A DNA stretch of 64,000 nt from Rubrivivax sp. (GCA_020852865.1 JADYZZ010000026.1:1-64000); one strand, 5' to 3'. Shown: positions 47,301-54,463, counted from the first letter of the stretch. Numbers and translations are program-made. Notes: generated from the letters alone by a model not told the origin.

Positions 47301-47410
47301 TTCTTCACGTCGGCCGAGCGGAAGTCGCCGGCCTCGATGGCCGCCTTGACCTTGTCGAAGGCGGCCTTGACGCGACGGAGGTTCAGGTCCTTGTACTGGA
47401 GCAGGCGCAT
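44396..47410 (-). CDS. SF1 (UvrD/Rep-like) helicase with RelE-like N-terminus and ankyrin repeats
   Basis: Large protein of 1,004 residues. Residues 1-95 look like a RelE/ParE-type fold (PYYRARLDYTNRLLLQF, then a region ending HAYERSRFL). The helicase core has Walker A GSAGSGKT (158-165), Walker B VVIDEVQDL (335-343), motif III LCGDSHQI (363-370), motif IV ANFRNTR (404-410), motif V HEAKGLEY (497-504) and motif VI ALYVAMTRA (559-567). About 760-805 holds ankyrin-like repeats (TPLMLAATAGNAPMVEALL). The rest is unassigned. Similar multi-domain helicases resemble animal TRANK1. It lies beside a degraded island; a defence role is inference. Confidence 0.85.
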   Translation of the reverse strand: MRLLQYKDLNLRRVKAAFDKVKAAIEAGDFRSADVKKLNAGPYYRARLDYTNRLLLQFARIDRPAAEGGSETVCLALEVIENHAYERSRFLRGAVVNEARIEREPAADAKAPALGAEAAPLRWLGPGRTQFELLDKPIVFDEAQDEAYRHPAPLVVIGSAGSGKTAVTLARLREAEGRVLYVTLSAYLAQGARALHAALGFENPKQEVDFLSYRELLETLRVPPGREVTLPLFGGWCERHRQALRKLGELDAHALFEEFRGVIGAQPAGPLSLADYLALGARQSLLDAAQRERAHELFQRYRAWLAEAGLHDSNLVAYEWRTQIAGKQPPAYDFVVIDEVQDLTPVQLALVLALLKAPGQFILCGDSHQIVHPNFFSWAALKSLFWQGLAGDAAQRQPLKLLQANFRNTRAVTELANRLLKLKQARFGSVDRESNFLVRSTSAAAGEVRLLDAKERTLAQLDAATRQSARHAVIVLRDDDKPAARRAFHTPLVFSVHEAKGLEYPHVLLFDLVSGQRQAYAEVCEGVSEADLQGEALDYRRARDKADKSLELYKFHVNALYVAMTRAVQTLTLVEHDTGHPLLALLNLRPGEAQAQPVARSSQDEWAQEARRLELQGKAEQAQAVRDAFLQRKPVPWTPWSLALIEEQSPKAFDPHDPSSKPRQTVFDYALWHGQHAWIESLAHVRYAPARGLMEEHEFAGAGTLLAPQYGIEGPWLARQQLVRKTVAAVHQRHLQPYQAKNIKDILRSADTYGPDHATPVGATPLMLAATAGNAPMVEALLAKGADPARRDEFGHTAWDHAVGRAMREAAFAGSGLPGLFELLAPPALDVQTEGRLVRLERHQGEYWPLTLMLAGLKTQWSQCVTRRLDPYRYLSGFFADQLHDVLQELPAWLWAGSRRKRTYVNQVLARAEVHSSYQPARRLWVRTKNGHYFPNPQMQLRDGEGWQPVYERLALAWIDRGCGREIDHRPRPTESIRWVREALEPATEPGPAPADTDGQLQLF

Positions 47411-47860
47411 GCGGAGTTCAGCCCGAAGCCGAAATCATGCGGCCGGCTGTTTCGGATTTTCCGCCATGGGCGCGCGGTCACGGCCTCGGCTCGCCCGGGC
47501 CTCTTGCACCGGCCGGCCTCGATCCGCTCTGCCTGATCCGCAGACCCAGCCGTTTTCCGGTGCGCCGTGTCGGGTGAAGCCCGGCTGTTGTGTTGTTCGG
47601 GCGCGCGAGGGATCGCGGTGGCCCCCTTCCTGCCCAGCGAGCGCATCGATCCGGATGAGGCGGCGCGTGGTTTCGGCAGCCTCGGGGAGACGCCCGCGAC
47701 GGCGCGGACAGAGCGCTTGCGTGAAGCTGCCGATCAGGGCGCAAGACCCGCTGAACCGCGGCAGCAGCACGATGTCGTATCGGGGGGGCTCGATCGCAGA
47801 GCGTCGGCGGGACAACGGCGATCGTGCCCTCGGCTTGTGGCGACCCGGGCTGACCGTCCG
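47411..47860. other. gap upstream of helicase gene
   Basis: About 450 bases with no gene I can support. Frames are open on both strands but without recognisable protein features. It should contain the helicase promoter; none stands out. Confidence 0.5.
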
Positions 47861-48196
47861 GCGTTCGAGAAGGCACTCATCGAGCGTGCGCCGGGCGCCG
47901 AACTGTCGCACCACCTGGGCTACCGGCCCGGGGCGACCAAGCCCGAGGATGCGGGTAACCACCGCAATGGTGCCAGCGGCAAGACCGTGCTCACGCAGGA
48001 CGGCCCACTGCGCATCGAGGTGCATCGCGACCGGGCGGGCTCCTTCGCGCCGGTGCTCATCCCCAGGCATGAGCGGCGCTTCACCGGTTTCGACGACAAG
48101 ATCGTGGCCATGTACGCGCGCGGCACGACCGTGCGCGAGATCCTGGGCTTCCTGGCCGAGCGGTACGGCACCGAGGTGGCGCCGGATTACCCCATA
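47861..48196 (+). pseudogene. IS256-family transposase, N-terminal fragment
   Basis: The frame here translates to a segment clearly like the N-terminal third of IS256-type transposases: ALIERAPGAELSHHLGY, then GNHRNGASGKTVLTQDG, then FDDKIVAMYARGTTVREI and YGTEVAPD. The DDE catalytic domain is absent: after about 110 residues the frame runs straight into an unrelated CRISPR-associated protein fragment. No inverted repeats or target duplication were found. Confidence 0.8.
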
Positions 48197-48857
48197 CCTT
48201 GCGAGCGCATGATCCAGACGCGCGACCAAAAGGTGGGCGATCACGCCAAGGCGCGCGCGACGCTGGCCGACATCCCGTTCGTTCACATGCGCCACGGCCG
48301 GCCCGAGCCGCTGATCTGACGGGGGCCGGGCGCGCTTTGCCGATGCGGTGCAAGCCGCGCGAGAGCACCTCGGGCCGCCGGCGCTGACGCTGCTGCTCGA
48401 CCGCCAGCGCATCGTCGCCGCCGGCCGCGACATGGCGCCGCCGCCGGCGGAACGCGCGTTCCTCGCCTGGTTCGCGCGCCGCGCCGCAGCGGGTGCGCCA
48501 TCGCTGCCATGTCCAGAGGACGGCGTACCCGAGCCGGCGTTTCGCGACGCGTACCTGCGCGAATGCCGGCGCGTCGCCGGCTCGCTCGGCGTCGACGAGC
48601 GCACCCGCCGGCGCTGCCGCGACGGCATGAGCAAGGCCGATGTCGAGGAGCACAAGTCCAAGCTCAAACGCGTGCTCGTCGAGGCGCTCGGCGCGGCGGC
48701 GCTGCCCTCCATCGTTCACGGCAGCGGGCGCCACCCGATGCGCTGCGGGTTGGCGTTGCCGCCGGCGGCGATCACGTTCGACGATGTGCGTGTCGTGCAC
48801 GGCTTCGGCACCTGGACGCTGGCCAGCGGTGCTCGCAGCAGCGAAGGCGCAGCGTGA
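48197..48857 (+). pseudogene. remnant of an NE0113-family CRISPR-associated protein
   Basis: Degraded C-terminal part of a Cas_NE0113/TIGR02584-like protein, a family found with type III CRISPR systems. First piece: KARATLADIPFVHMRHG in the frame of the IS256 fragment, ending at a TGA near 48317. The similarity then continues in another frame from about 48336 to 48857, with PAERAFLAWFARR, GAPSLPCPEDGVPE, a KADVEEHKSKLKRVLVEALG helix and HPMRCGLALPPAAITF. At least one frameshift lies near 48312-48335. The N-terminal half is missing, and no cas gene or CRISPR array is in the window. Confidence 0.65.
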
Positions 48858-48927
48858 GCGATCGTCCGCACCTTCGCACCCCGCTCGGCCGGCTCGGCGC
48901 GCGTGCAACGCGCCCGAGCGCGCAGCT

Positions 48928-49329
48928 TCAGTCGCGCAGCAACCTCAGCCCCGGCACCACATCCGCGATGCGGTCGAAATCGCGATCGTCGTGCAGCAGC
49001 TGCACCCCGGCAGCCAGCGCGGTCGCGGCGATCAGGCAATCGTGCGGACTGCGCGGCGTCACACCGGCCCAGCGGCAACGGGCATACAACGCGCCCGCGT
49101 CGGCGTGGACGTCCAGAGTGCGTTTCGGGGTCAGCACCGGCAGCGCGCTGAAGCGCCGACGCAACACGAGCAGTGCGGCGGTATCGACCGCACCCTGCAG
49201 AAGTTCCTGCAGGATCACCGGCGCGAGCGCCGCATCGCCCTCGTCGAGCAGCGCTGCGAGCCGCGCGACCGGCGGCGAAGTCCGGCCGCGCAGCCAGTCG
49301 ATCCAGACCGTAGTGTCAACCAGGACCAC
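48928..49329 (-). CDS. vapC: type II toxin VapC (PIN-domain ribonuclease)
   Basis: PIN-domain toxin, 133 residues. Acidic active-site residues are in place: Asp5 (MVLVDTTVWID), Glu42 (LQELLQG), Asp97 (HDCLIAATA) and the Asp cluster at 114-118 (HDDRDFD). VapC toxins cleave RNA, often initiator tRNA. It overlaps its antitoxin gene by 14 bases. Apparently intact although surrounded by broken genes. Confidence 0.9.
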   Translation of the reverse strand: MVLVDTTVWIDWLRGRTSPPVARLAALLDEGDAALAPVILQELLQGAVDTAALLVLRRRFSALPVLTPKRTLDVHADAGALYARCRWAGVTPRSPHDCLIAATALAAGVQLLHDDRDFDRIADVVPGLRLLRD

Positions 49330-49531
49330 TGCCCATCGCCCGGCGCACTGCCCGCACGTCGTAATCCGGCGCGATCAGCGGCTTGCCGCGCAAACGAACG
49401 AGCTGGCGCGCGCGATGGCGCGCCACCAGCTCCTCGAGCGCTATCCGCACGGTCTCGCGCTTGGTTCGCGCGCCGGTGAGCTTCATCGCCTGCTGCAGCA
49501 GTTCGTCGTCGAGCACGATGTTGGTCCGCAC
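49316..49531 (-). CDS. vapB: type II antitoxin VapB family
   Basis: Antitoxin of 71 residues. An N-terminal ribbon-helix-helix (MRTNIVLDDELLQQAMKLTG, then TKRETVRIALEELV) should bind DNA and repress the operon; the C-terminus (about 45-71) would wrap VapC. GTG start at 49531. Upstream, GGAGGTG lies close enough to be its ribosome site. First gene of vapBC. Confidence 0.88.
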   Translation of the reverse strand: MRTNIVLDDELLQQAMKLTGARTKRETVRIALEELVARHRARQLVRLRGKPLIAPDYDVRAVRRAMGSGPG

Positions 49532-49953
49532 CTACACCTCCGGATGTGTATTCAGGATGCGATTGTAGACGCACGCGCTGCGCGGTGCGGTGAACGATGC
49601 CGGTCGATGCCGCAGGGCAGGTCGGCGCCGCGCATGCCGGCGATGGTCGATGCACGCCAAGCGCCATGCGCCATTTGCCCATGACGGGGCATAGTCGTTC
49701 CAATGCCCTCGAGGTCGATCTGAGTCGGTCCAGCTGCGGCATGAGGAGCTTGGACTTGGCGACCGTGACGTCGCGCAATGCTGCGTCGGTTCGCCCTCCA
49801 GCGCTCACAAGGCTCGCTGGTGACCACGTCGTCGGGGTTGACCCCGGGTCCGATCGTGCCTCGCTGACGCGTCGCGCGAAGCTGCCCCGGCTGCGGTTTG
49901 GCGTTGCCGCCTGGGGCGAGGTGTTTGCGACGGCCGGCGCGGCTCGGTTGGCT
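49532..49953. other. gap in the island, no gene seen
   Basis: About 420 bases between vapB and the IS91-like fragment. No coding signal that I can support on either strand; it should include the vapBC promoter near 49540-49570. Confidence 0.5.
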
Positions 49954-50103
49954 TCAGTCGTGCCCTGCTTCGCGCGCTCGGCTCCCGGGAGGCGGCTGCG
50001 GATCCAGCCCCAGGTGGGCGAGGATCGTCTCGACCACGGTCCGCTGGAGGATGGCCGCAGTGATCTTCAGCTCGCCGGCCCCGCAGTTCGGGCAGTACTG
50101 CAT
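49954..50103 (-). pseudogene. IS91-like transposase, C-terminal fragment
   Basis: A 49-residue frame reading QYCPNCGAGELKITAAI, then ILAHLGLDPQPPP to a natural stop. This matches the extreme C-terminus of IS91-type (HUH, Y2) transposases: a CPxCG knuckle, ELKIIAAI-like strand and a THLGL-x-PP ending. The remaining 90 percent of the gene is missing; at 50103 it abuts an unrelated fragment. Confidence 0.6.
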
Positions 50104-50104
50104 G

Positions 50105-50284
50105 GCGGGCGACGCACGGCGCATCAGCGCCGGTGTGCGCCGCCTGCCCGACCTGCTGACCGAGGCCGACTACCTGGCGCGCGACGCCCGGCACGAGCGG
50201 ATCGAGGCCGACGACGTCGGCGCGGCCATCGCCGCCCGCCGCGAGCGCGCCGCGCGCGTCGACCGCCGGCTGCGCGAGGCCATC
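50105..50284 (+). pseudogene. possible Lon-like protease fragment
   Basis: About 60 residues with RRLPDLLTEADYLARDA and RIEADDVGAAIAARRER-type sequence, resembling the AAA lid region just before the protease domain of Lon-like (LonB/AAA_32) proteases, where DLLREADYWA-x-HV is common. It begins within the IS91-like fragment and ends just before the Vsr fragment. Moderately sure of the family, sure that no whole gene is present. Confidence 0.4.
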
Positions 50285-50319
50285 TGCGCGACATCCTGGC
50301 GGTGGTCACCGAGGACGCG

Positions 50320-50535
50320 GTGGTGACCGTGCCAGAAGCAGCCGTGCACGAACACGGCGATCCCGTAGCGCGGTAAGAGGATGTCCGGCCGGCCCGGCAG
50401 GCCGGCGACGTGCAGGCGGAAACGAAAGCCGGCGGCAAACAGCGCACGCCGCACATACAACTCAGGCGCCGTGTCTGTTCCGTGGACGGCGGCCATCATG
50501 CGCGACCGCTCGCCCCGAGTGACGCGGTCGGTCAC
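50320..50535 (-). pseudogene. very short patch repair endonuclease (Vsr), N-terminal fragment
   Basis: The first 72 residues of a Vsr-type endonuclease are clear: GERSRMMAAVHGTDTAPEL, VRRALFAAGFRFRLHV, LPGRPDILLPRYG and FVHGCFWHGH. A normal Vsr has about 140 residues; similarity stops after the FWHGH metal-site region and the frame continues as unrelated sequence. Vsr normally partners a Dcm-type cytosine methylase, none of which is in the window. Confidence 0.75.
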
Positions 50536-50602
50536 GATGCCGCTCTAGCGTGCTCCGAGTTGCCGCGTCGCGGACCGATCCGACCGCTGCACCGAACGGT
50601 CG

Positions 50603-50917
50603 TCACGCCACGACTTCGAGGCCGCGCTTCTGCACCAAGTGCAGGAGCTTCAGGGCCGTGCCGGTCGGCTTCTTCTGGCCGATTTCCCACTTCTGGACCG
50701 TGGAGAGGCTCGTGTTCAACAGGCGGGCGAAGACCGCTTGGCTGACATGCGATGCCTCGCGGATGCGCTTGATCTGGGCGGGCTCCAGGGGCTCGACCGG
50801 CGGCAGGCACAGTTGGTCGAACTCGCGCAGCGTGACCTGATCCATCACGCCGGCCTTGTGCAGACCCTTGGCCGTGTCATGCACGGCCGCCAGGATGGGG
50901 GACTTAGTCTTCCGCAT
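50603..50917 (-). CDS. XRE-type antitoxin (HigA/NadS-like)
   Basis: 104-residue helix-turn-helix protein. The DNA-binding domain is C-terminal (about 40-100): PAQIKRIREASHVSQAVFA, then LNTSLSTVQKWEIGQ and KPTGTALKLL. It starts 14 bases inside the toxin gene, the toxin-first order typical of higBA loci. Likely the repressor acting at the palindrome at 51308-51326. Confidence 0.88.
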   Translation of the reverse strand: MRKTKSPILAAVHDTAKGLHKAGVMDQVTLREFDQLCLPPVEPLEPAQIKRIREASHVSQAVFARLLNTSLSTVQKWEIGQKKPTGTALKLLHLVQKRGLEVVA

Positions 50918-51284
50918 CGCAATCCACCTCGATCAGTTCACCTGCTTCCGTTGCCCTCGTCACCGCCTGCGCGATCAGCGACAGCAGGTGTGTCGCCAGC
51001 TTCTTCAGGGCTTCCGCTTCGTCCTTGTCGATGTTGGCCCGTTCGCTCTTCGGGAAGCCATAGACGAAGACCCAGCGGTTGCCCTTGTTCGTCGCTACCA
51101 GCGTCCGGAAGCCGCCGCTCTTGCCTTGCCCGGGACGGCCGATCCGCTTTTTGAACAGGCCGCTGCCGAGGTCGGCATCGAACAGGCCGTTTGCCATCTC
51201 ACGCACGGCAGTGCACAGGCTGGACACGGCCAACCCTTCCTTGCGCGCCCAGCGGTCGAACCATCGGGTCTTGTAGATCGCCAT
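50904..51284 (-). CDS. RelE/HigB-type toxin
   Basis: 126-residue RelE/ParE-superfamily toxin of the DUF1044-like kind. Features: KTRWFDRWARKEGL, GLFKKRIGRPGQGKSGGFRTLV and WVFVYGFPKSERANID. Such toxins cleave mRNA at the ribosome. First gene of the operon, directly downstream of a palindromic promoter. The AT content just upstream is higher than in the surroundings, a sign of transfer. Confidence 0.87.
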   Translation of the reverse strand: MAIYKTRWFDRWARKEGLAVSSLCTAVREMANGLFDADLGSGLFKKRIGRPGQGKSGGFRTLVATNKGNRWVFVYGFPKSERANIDKDEAEALKKLATHLLSLIAQAVTRATEAGELIEVDCDAED

Positions 51285-51303
51285 GACCCCGTCCCTTCGT
51301 CAC

Positions 51304-51331
51304 ATTGTATAGCACTTAGTGCTATAGACAA
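51304..51331 (-). promoter_or_regulatory. higBA-type promoter with palindromic operator
   Basis: The minus strand reads TTGTCT (51331-51326), a 16-base spacer, then TACAAT (51309-51304), a good sigma-70 promoter 20 bases upstream of the toxin ATG. A perfect 19-base palindrome TATAGCACT-T-AGTGCTATA (51308-51326) fills the spacer and touches both boxes, so a bound repressor would block polymerase. The antitoxin is the obvious candidate. Confidence 0.8.
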
Positions 51332-51825
51332 GCAAGCTCGATTTTCGCTGAGACAGCGGGCGCCCCGGCCCGCATGAGTACATGCCGGCCGACCGGGCTC
51401 TATCCGCTGCGCGGACCGGGCCTCGTGTCCCGGCCTGCCGGTAACGATCCCTGGCGCATAGCCCCGTAGTCAGCAGCACCGGCTCCGCCCGTGCCGGGTG
51501 ATCCGGGCCATGCCGGGTACGGCATCGCCCGGCTGGTGACGCGGGCGCGGCCCCAAGGCTGCGCCTTCAGCCCGCGCCCGGAAGCCGGCTAAGGGGTCTC
51601 CCCTGGCGCGGCGCAAGGGTGAAGGCTGTGCCCGCCCAGCGGGGTATCCCCAACCTTCCTCTGCTTCGCGCCGTGCAGGCCGGGTGAGCCCCCTCCCCGC
51701 CTGGCGCCCTTGCGCCTTGCCTCCCCGGTCTCGGCGACGGCCAGAGGCTCAGCACAGCGCAGTGCTGATGCCTCACAGCCGATCCAAATCAAGCTGTCGG
51801 GCTTGCCTTGCTGAAAGCGATCGCC
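51332..51825. other. non-coding part of the island
   Basis: About 500 bases with short hairpin-prone GGCC-rich stretches and no supportable gene. It separates the toxin promoter from the truncated integrase. I could not recognise an origin, transfer origin or attachment site in it. Confidence 0.45.
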
Positions 51826-52644
51826 CTAACCGCGCGCGCACCTTCTGACCCCGGTCAAGGCGCAGGAAGGGCAATCGCGCGTCGAATGCGGGCACGGACC
51901 ACGGTTCCCGGCCCGCGTGAAAGGGGAAGCGATGGACCTCCCGACGATCGCGATCGTGCAGGCCCTGGCGGCGCCGGCGTTTTCGCTGCTGTGCGGCATC
52001 ACGACGACGGCCAGCAGCTTCAGCTCCTCACGCGTCAGCATCAGGCGCTGGCGGCGCGCCGGCCGTTCGCCCAGCAGCGCCGAAAGCATGATGCCGTGGC
52101 AGGGGTTGGCGTTGATCAGCCGCTTGCCGCAGGCGTGCGTGAACAGGCATTTGGTGGTGATGAGCAGCATGTTCGCTTCGCCCCAGGTGAGGCCGGCGCC
52201 TTCGATCAGCGCCACCACGTCGCTGGCCTCGATCTCGCGTACGGTCAGCGCGCCCAGCTTCTTCTCCGCGCGCTTCAGCTGCCGGCCGTAGCTCACCTGC
52301 GTGCTGTGCGCCAGGCTCACCAGCTTCTTGGCGCGGTAGTCCTTGGCCAGGTCACGCACCGTCCAGTCGCGCGCGGCAGTGGCCTTGGCCTTCTGCTTTT
52401 CGGCCGCGGGGTTGCGGCCCTGCTGCACCTCGGCGCGCTTGAGGGTGGCGATGCCGCGCGCCTCGGCCAGACCGATGTCGGGGTAGCGGCCAATGGTCAG
52501 TTCGCGACGCCGGCCGCCGTGCCGGTAGCGCAGGATCCAGCCGGCCACGCCGGCGGCCGAAAGCGTGAACGTGAGGCCGTCGCTGTCGGCCTTGATCGAG
52601 TGCCTGAGTTGCAGATCCGTCAGGTGGCCCTTGTCCCGTCCCAT
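51826..52644 (-). pseudogene. P4-type tyrosine integrase, truncated (catalytic domain lost)
   Basis: Starts as a normal integrase: an N-terminal DUF4102-like domain (WILRYRHGGRRRELTIGRYPDIGLAEAR), then the SAM-like core-binding domain (YGRQLKRAEKKLGALTVREI and ANPCHGI). Similarity ends near residue 220 at LTREELKLL, where the catalytic domain should begin, and about 50 unrelated residues follow to a stop. The R-H-R-Y residues are absent, so it cannot recombine. It starts 185 bases from the 3' end of rng, suggesting insertion at that gene end. Confidence 0.85.
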
Positions 52645-52680
52645 GCGCACCCCCGTTGTTCGGATGTGGGCCGGATCGCG

Positions 52681-52716
52681 GCTACCCGTCCAGCTACCCA
52701 TCCAGCTACCCGATTG
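52681..52716. repeat. three 12-bp direct repeats upstream of the integrase remnant
   Basis: GCTACCCGTCCA, GCTACCCATCCA and GCTACCCGATTG stand head to tail (52681-52692, 52693-52704, 52705-52716), sharing GCTACCC. They lie between the integrase start and the rng 3' end, where integrase arm-type sites usually occur. Confidence 0.6.
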
Positions 52717-52829
52717 GAGTGGGACTTGGTGTGACTTCAAGGGCCTGGAAAAAACTTGCCACCCGAAAACGCCTGCGAAATCAGGCGCTTGCGAGCGGCA
52801 ACCGGCACGGGGTGAGACCCCGTGGAGCG

Positions 52830-54356
52830 CTACATCAGAACGATGTCGTACTGCTCCGGATTCATCACCGGCTCGGCCGCCAGCGAGATGGGCTTGCCGA
52901 TGAACTCGGACAGGCCCGCCAGGTGCACGCTCTCCTCGTCGAGCAGCATCTCGACGACGGCGGCGCTGGCGACGATGCGGATCTCCTTGGGCGCGAACTG
53001 GCGCGCCTCGCGCAGGATCTCGCGCAGGATGTCGTAGCACACGCTGCGCGCGGTCTTCACCTGGCCGCGGCCGGCGCAGGTGGGGCAGGGTTCGCACAGC
53101 ATGTGCGCCAGGCTCTCGCGCGTGCGCTTCCTCGTCATCTCCACGAGGCCGAGCTGCGTGAAGCCGCTCACCGTGCTGCGCGTGCGGTCGCGCGCGAGCT
53201 GCTTGCGCAACTCGGCCAGCACCGCCTGGCGGTGCTCGTCGCGCGTCATGTCGATGAAGTCGGCGATGATGATGCCGCCCAGGTTGCGCAGGCGCAGCTG
53301 GCGCGCCATGGCGCCGGCGGCCTCGAGATTGGTCTTGAAGATCGTGTCGTCGAAGTTGCGTGCGCCGACGAAGCCGCCGGTGTTGACGTCGATCGTCGTC
53401 AGCGCCTCGGTCTGGTCGATGATCAGGTAGCCGCCGCTCTTGAGCTCGACGCGCCGCGCCAGCGCGCGTGCGATCTCCTCCTCGATGCCGAAGAGGTCGA
53501 AGATCGGCCGCTCGCCCTTGTAGTGCTCGAGCTTGGCGGCGGCGCGCGGCATGTAGGTCTCGCCGAACGCCTTCAGTTGCTCGAACTGCATCTTCGAGTC
53601 GATGCGGATCGCCTGCGTCGCCTCGCCGACGAGGTCACGCAGCACACGCTCGGCCAGGCTCAGGTCCTGGTGCAGCAGCGAGCCCGGCGCGCGCGTCTGC
53701 GCGCGCTCGCGGATCGCGGCCCAGGCCCGGCGCAAATAGGCGATGTCCTCGGCCAGCTCGGCGTCGCTCGCCTCCTCGGCGTTGGTGCGCAGGATGAAGC
53801 CGCCGGGCTTGTCGGCCGGGGCGCCCGCGCCCGCGCCCGCCGCGCCCTGGGTCGCGAGTGCGGCGACGCGCGCGCGCAGCTGCTCGCGCAGCTCGGGGCT
53901 GCCGATCTTCTGCGATACGCCGATGTGCGTGTCGTGCGGCAGGTACACCAGCATGCGCCCCGCGATCGACACCTGCGTGGACAGGCGCGCGCCCTTGCTG
54001 CCGATGGCGTCCTTGATCACCTGCACGGTGAGCGTCTGGCCCTCGAACACCTGGCGCTCGATGGGCGGCGGCGGCGCGTCGGCACGGCCGGTGGCGGCGG
54101 CACGCGCGCTGCCGTTGCCGGGAGCCTGCGGGTACAGGTCGGCGACGTGCAGGAAAGCCGCGCGCTCGAGGCCGATGTCGACGAAGGCGCTCTGCATGCC
54201 CGGCAGCACACGCACCACCTTGCCCAGGTAGACGTTGCCCACCAGGCCGCGCTCGAGCGTGCGCTCGACGTGCAGCTCCTGCACGGCGCCGTTCTCGACG
54301 ATGGCCACGCGCGTTTCCTGCGGGGCCCAGTTGATCAGGATGTCCTGGCTGGCCAT
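52830..54356 (-). CDS. rng: ribonuclease G
   Basis: RNase E/G family endoribonuclease (508 residues) processing 16S rRNA 5' ends and mRNAs. Start MASQDILINWAPQETRVAIVENG is the family start; a further upstream Met is not conserved. S1-type RNA-binding domain about 35-125, catalytic core with TTIDVNTGGF (Asp-Asn metal ligands) and the zinc-link CEPCPTCAGRG. The C-terminus ends in YDIVLM, apparently intact despite the integrase remnant just beyond it. Follows maf on the same strand. Confidence 0.95.
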   Translation of the reverse strand: MASQDILINWAPQETRVAIVENGAVQELHVERTLERGLVGNVYLGKVVRVLPGMQSAFVDIGLERAAFLHVADLYPQAPGNGSARAAATGRADAPPPPIERQVFEGQTLTVQVIKDAIGSKGARLSTQVSIAGRMLVYLPHDTHIGVSQKIGSPELREQLRARVAALATQGAAGAGAGAPADKPGGFILRTNAEEASDAELAEDIAYLRRAWAAIRERAQTRAPGSLLHQDLSLAERVLRDLVGEATQAIRIDSKMQFEQLKAFGETYMPRAAAKLEHYKGERPIFDLFGIEEEIARALARRVELKSGGYLIIDQTEALTTIDVNTGGFVGARNFDDTIFKTNLEAAGAMARQLRLRNLGGIIIADFIDMTRDEHRQAVLAELRKQLARDRTRSTVSGFTQLGLVEMTRKRTRESLAHMLCEPCPTCAGRGQVKTARSVCYDILREILREARQFAPKEIRIVASAAVVEMLLDEESVHLAGLSEFIGKPISLAAEPVMNPEQYDIVLM

Positions 54357-54413
54357 GGACGCGGAGTCTACGGGGCCGGTGCCGGGCGGCGGCGCACGCG
54401 CGCCGCCGCTCAG

Positions 54414-54462
54414 AGCCTGTGAAGACATGAATCACGCCCGCGCATTCATATCTTCACAGGCT
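54414..54462. repeat. palindrome, GACATGAAT/ATTCATGTC family, copy 2
   Basis: AGCCTGTGAAGACATGAAT (54414-54432) is inverted as ATTCATATCTTCACAGGCT (54444-54462) with one mismatch, around an 11-base GC loop, in the gap between maf and rng. It ends one base before the maf stop codon. Shares the core with the copies at 34682 and 56473. Confidence 0.75.
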
Positions 54463-54463
54463 A

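Noticed and set aside
47295..48212. A 305-codon plus-strand frame upstream and across the IS256 fragment
   Set aside because: Its translation is Arg/Ser-rich shadow sequence; the IS256-like protein is read in another frame.
48197..48857. A nearby CRISPR array
   Set aside because: I looked for regularly spaced direct repeats around the CRISPR-associated remnant and through the island and saw none.
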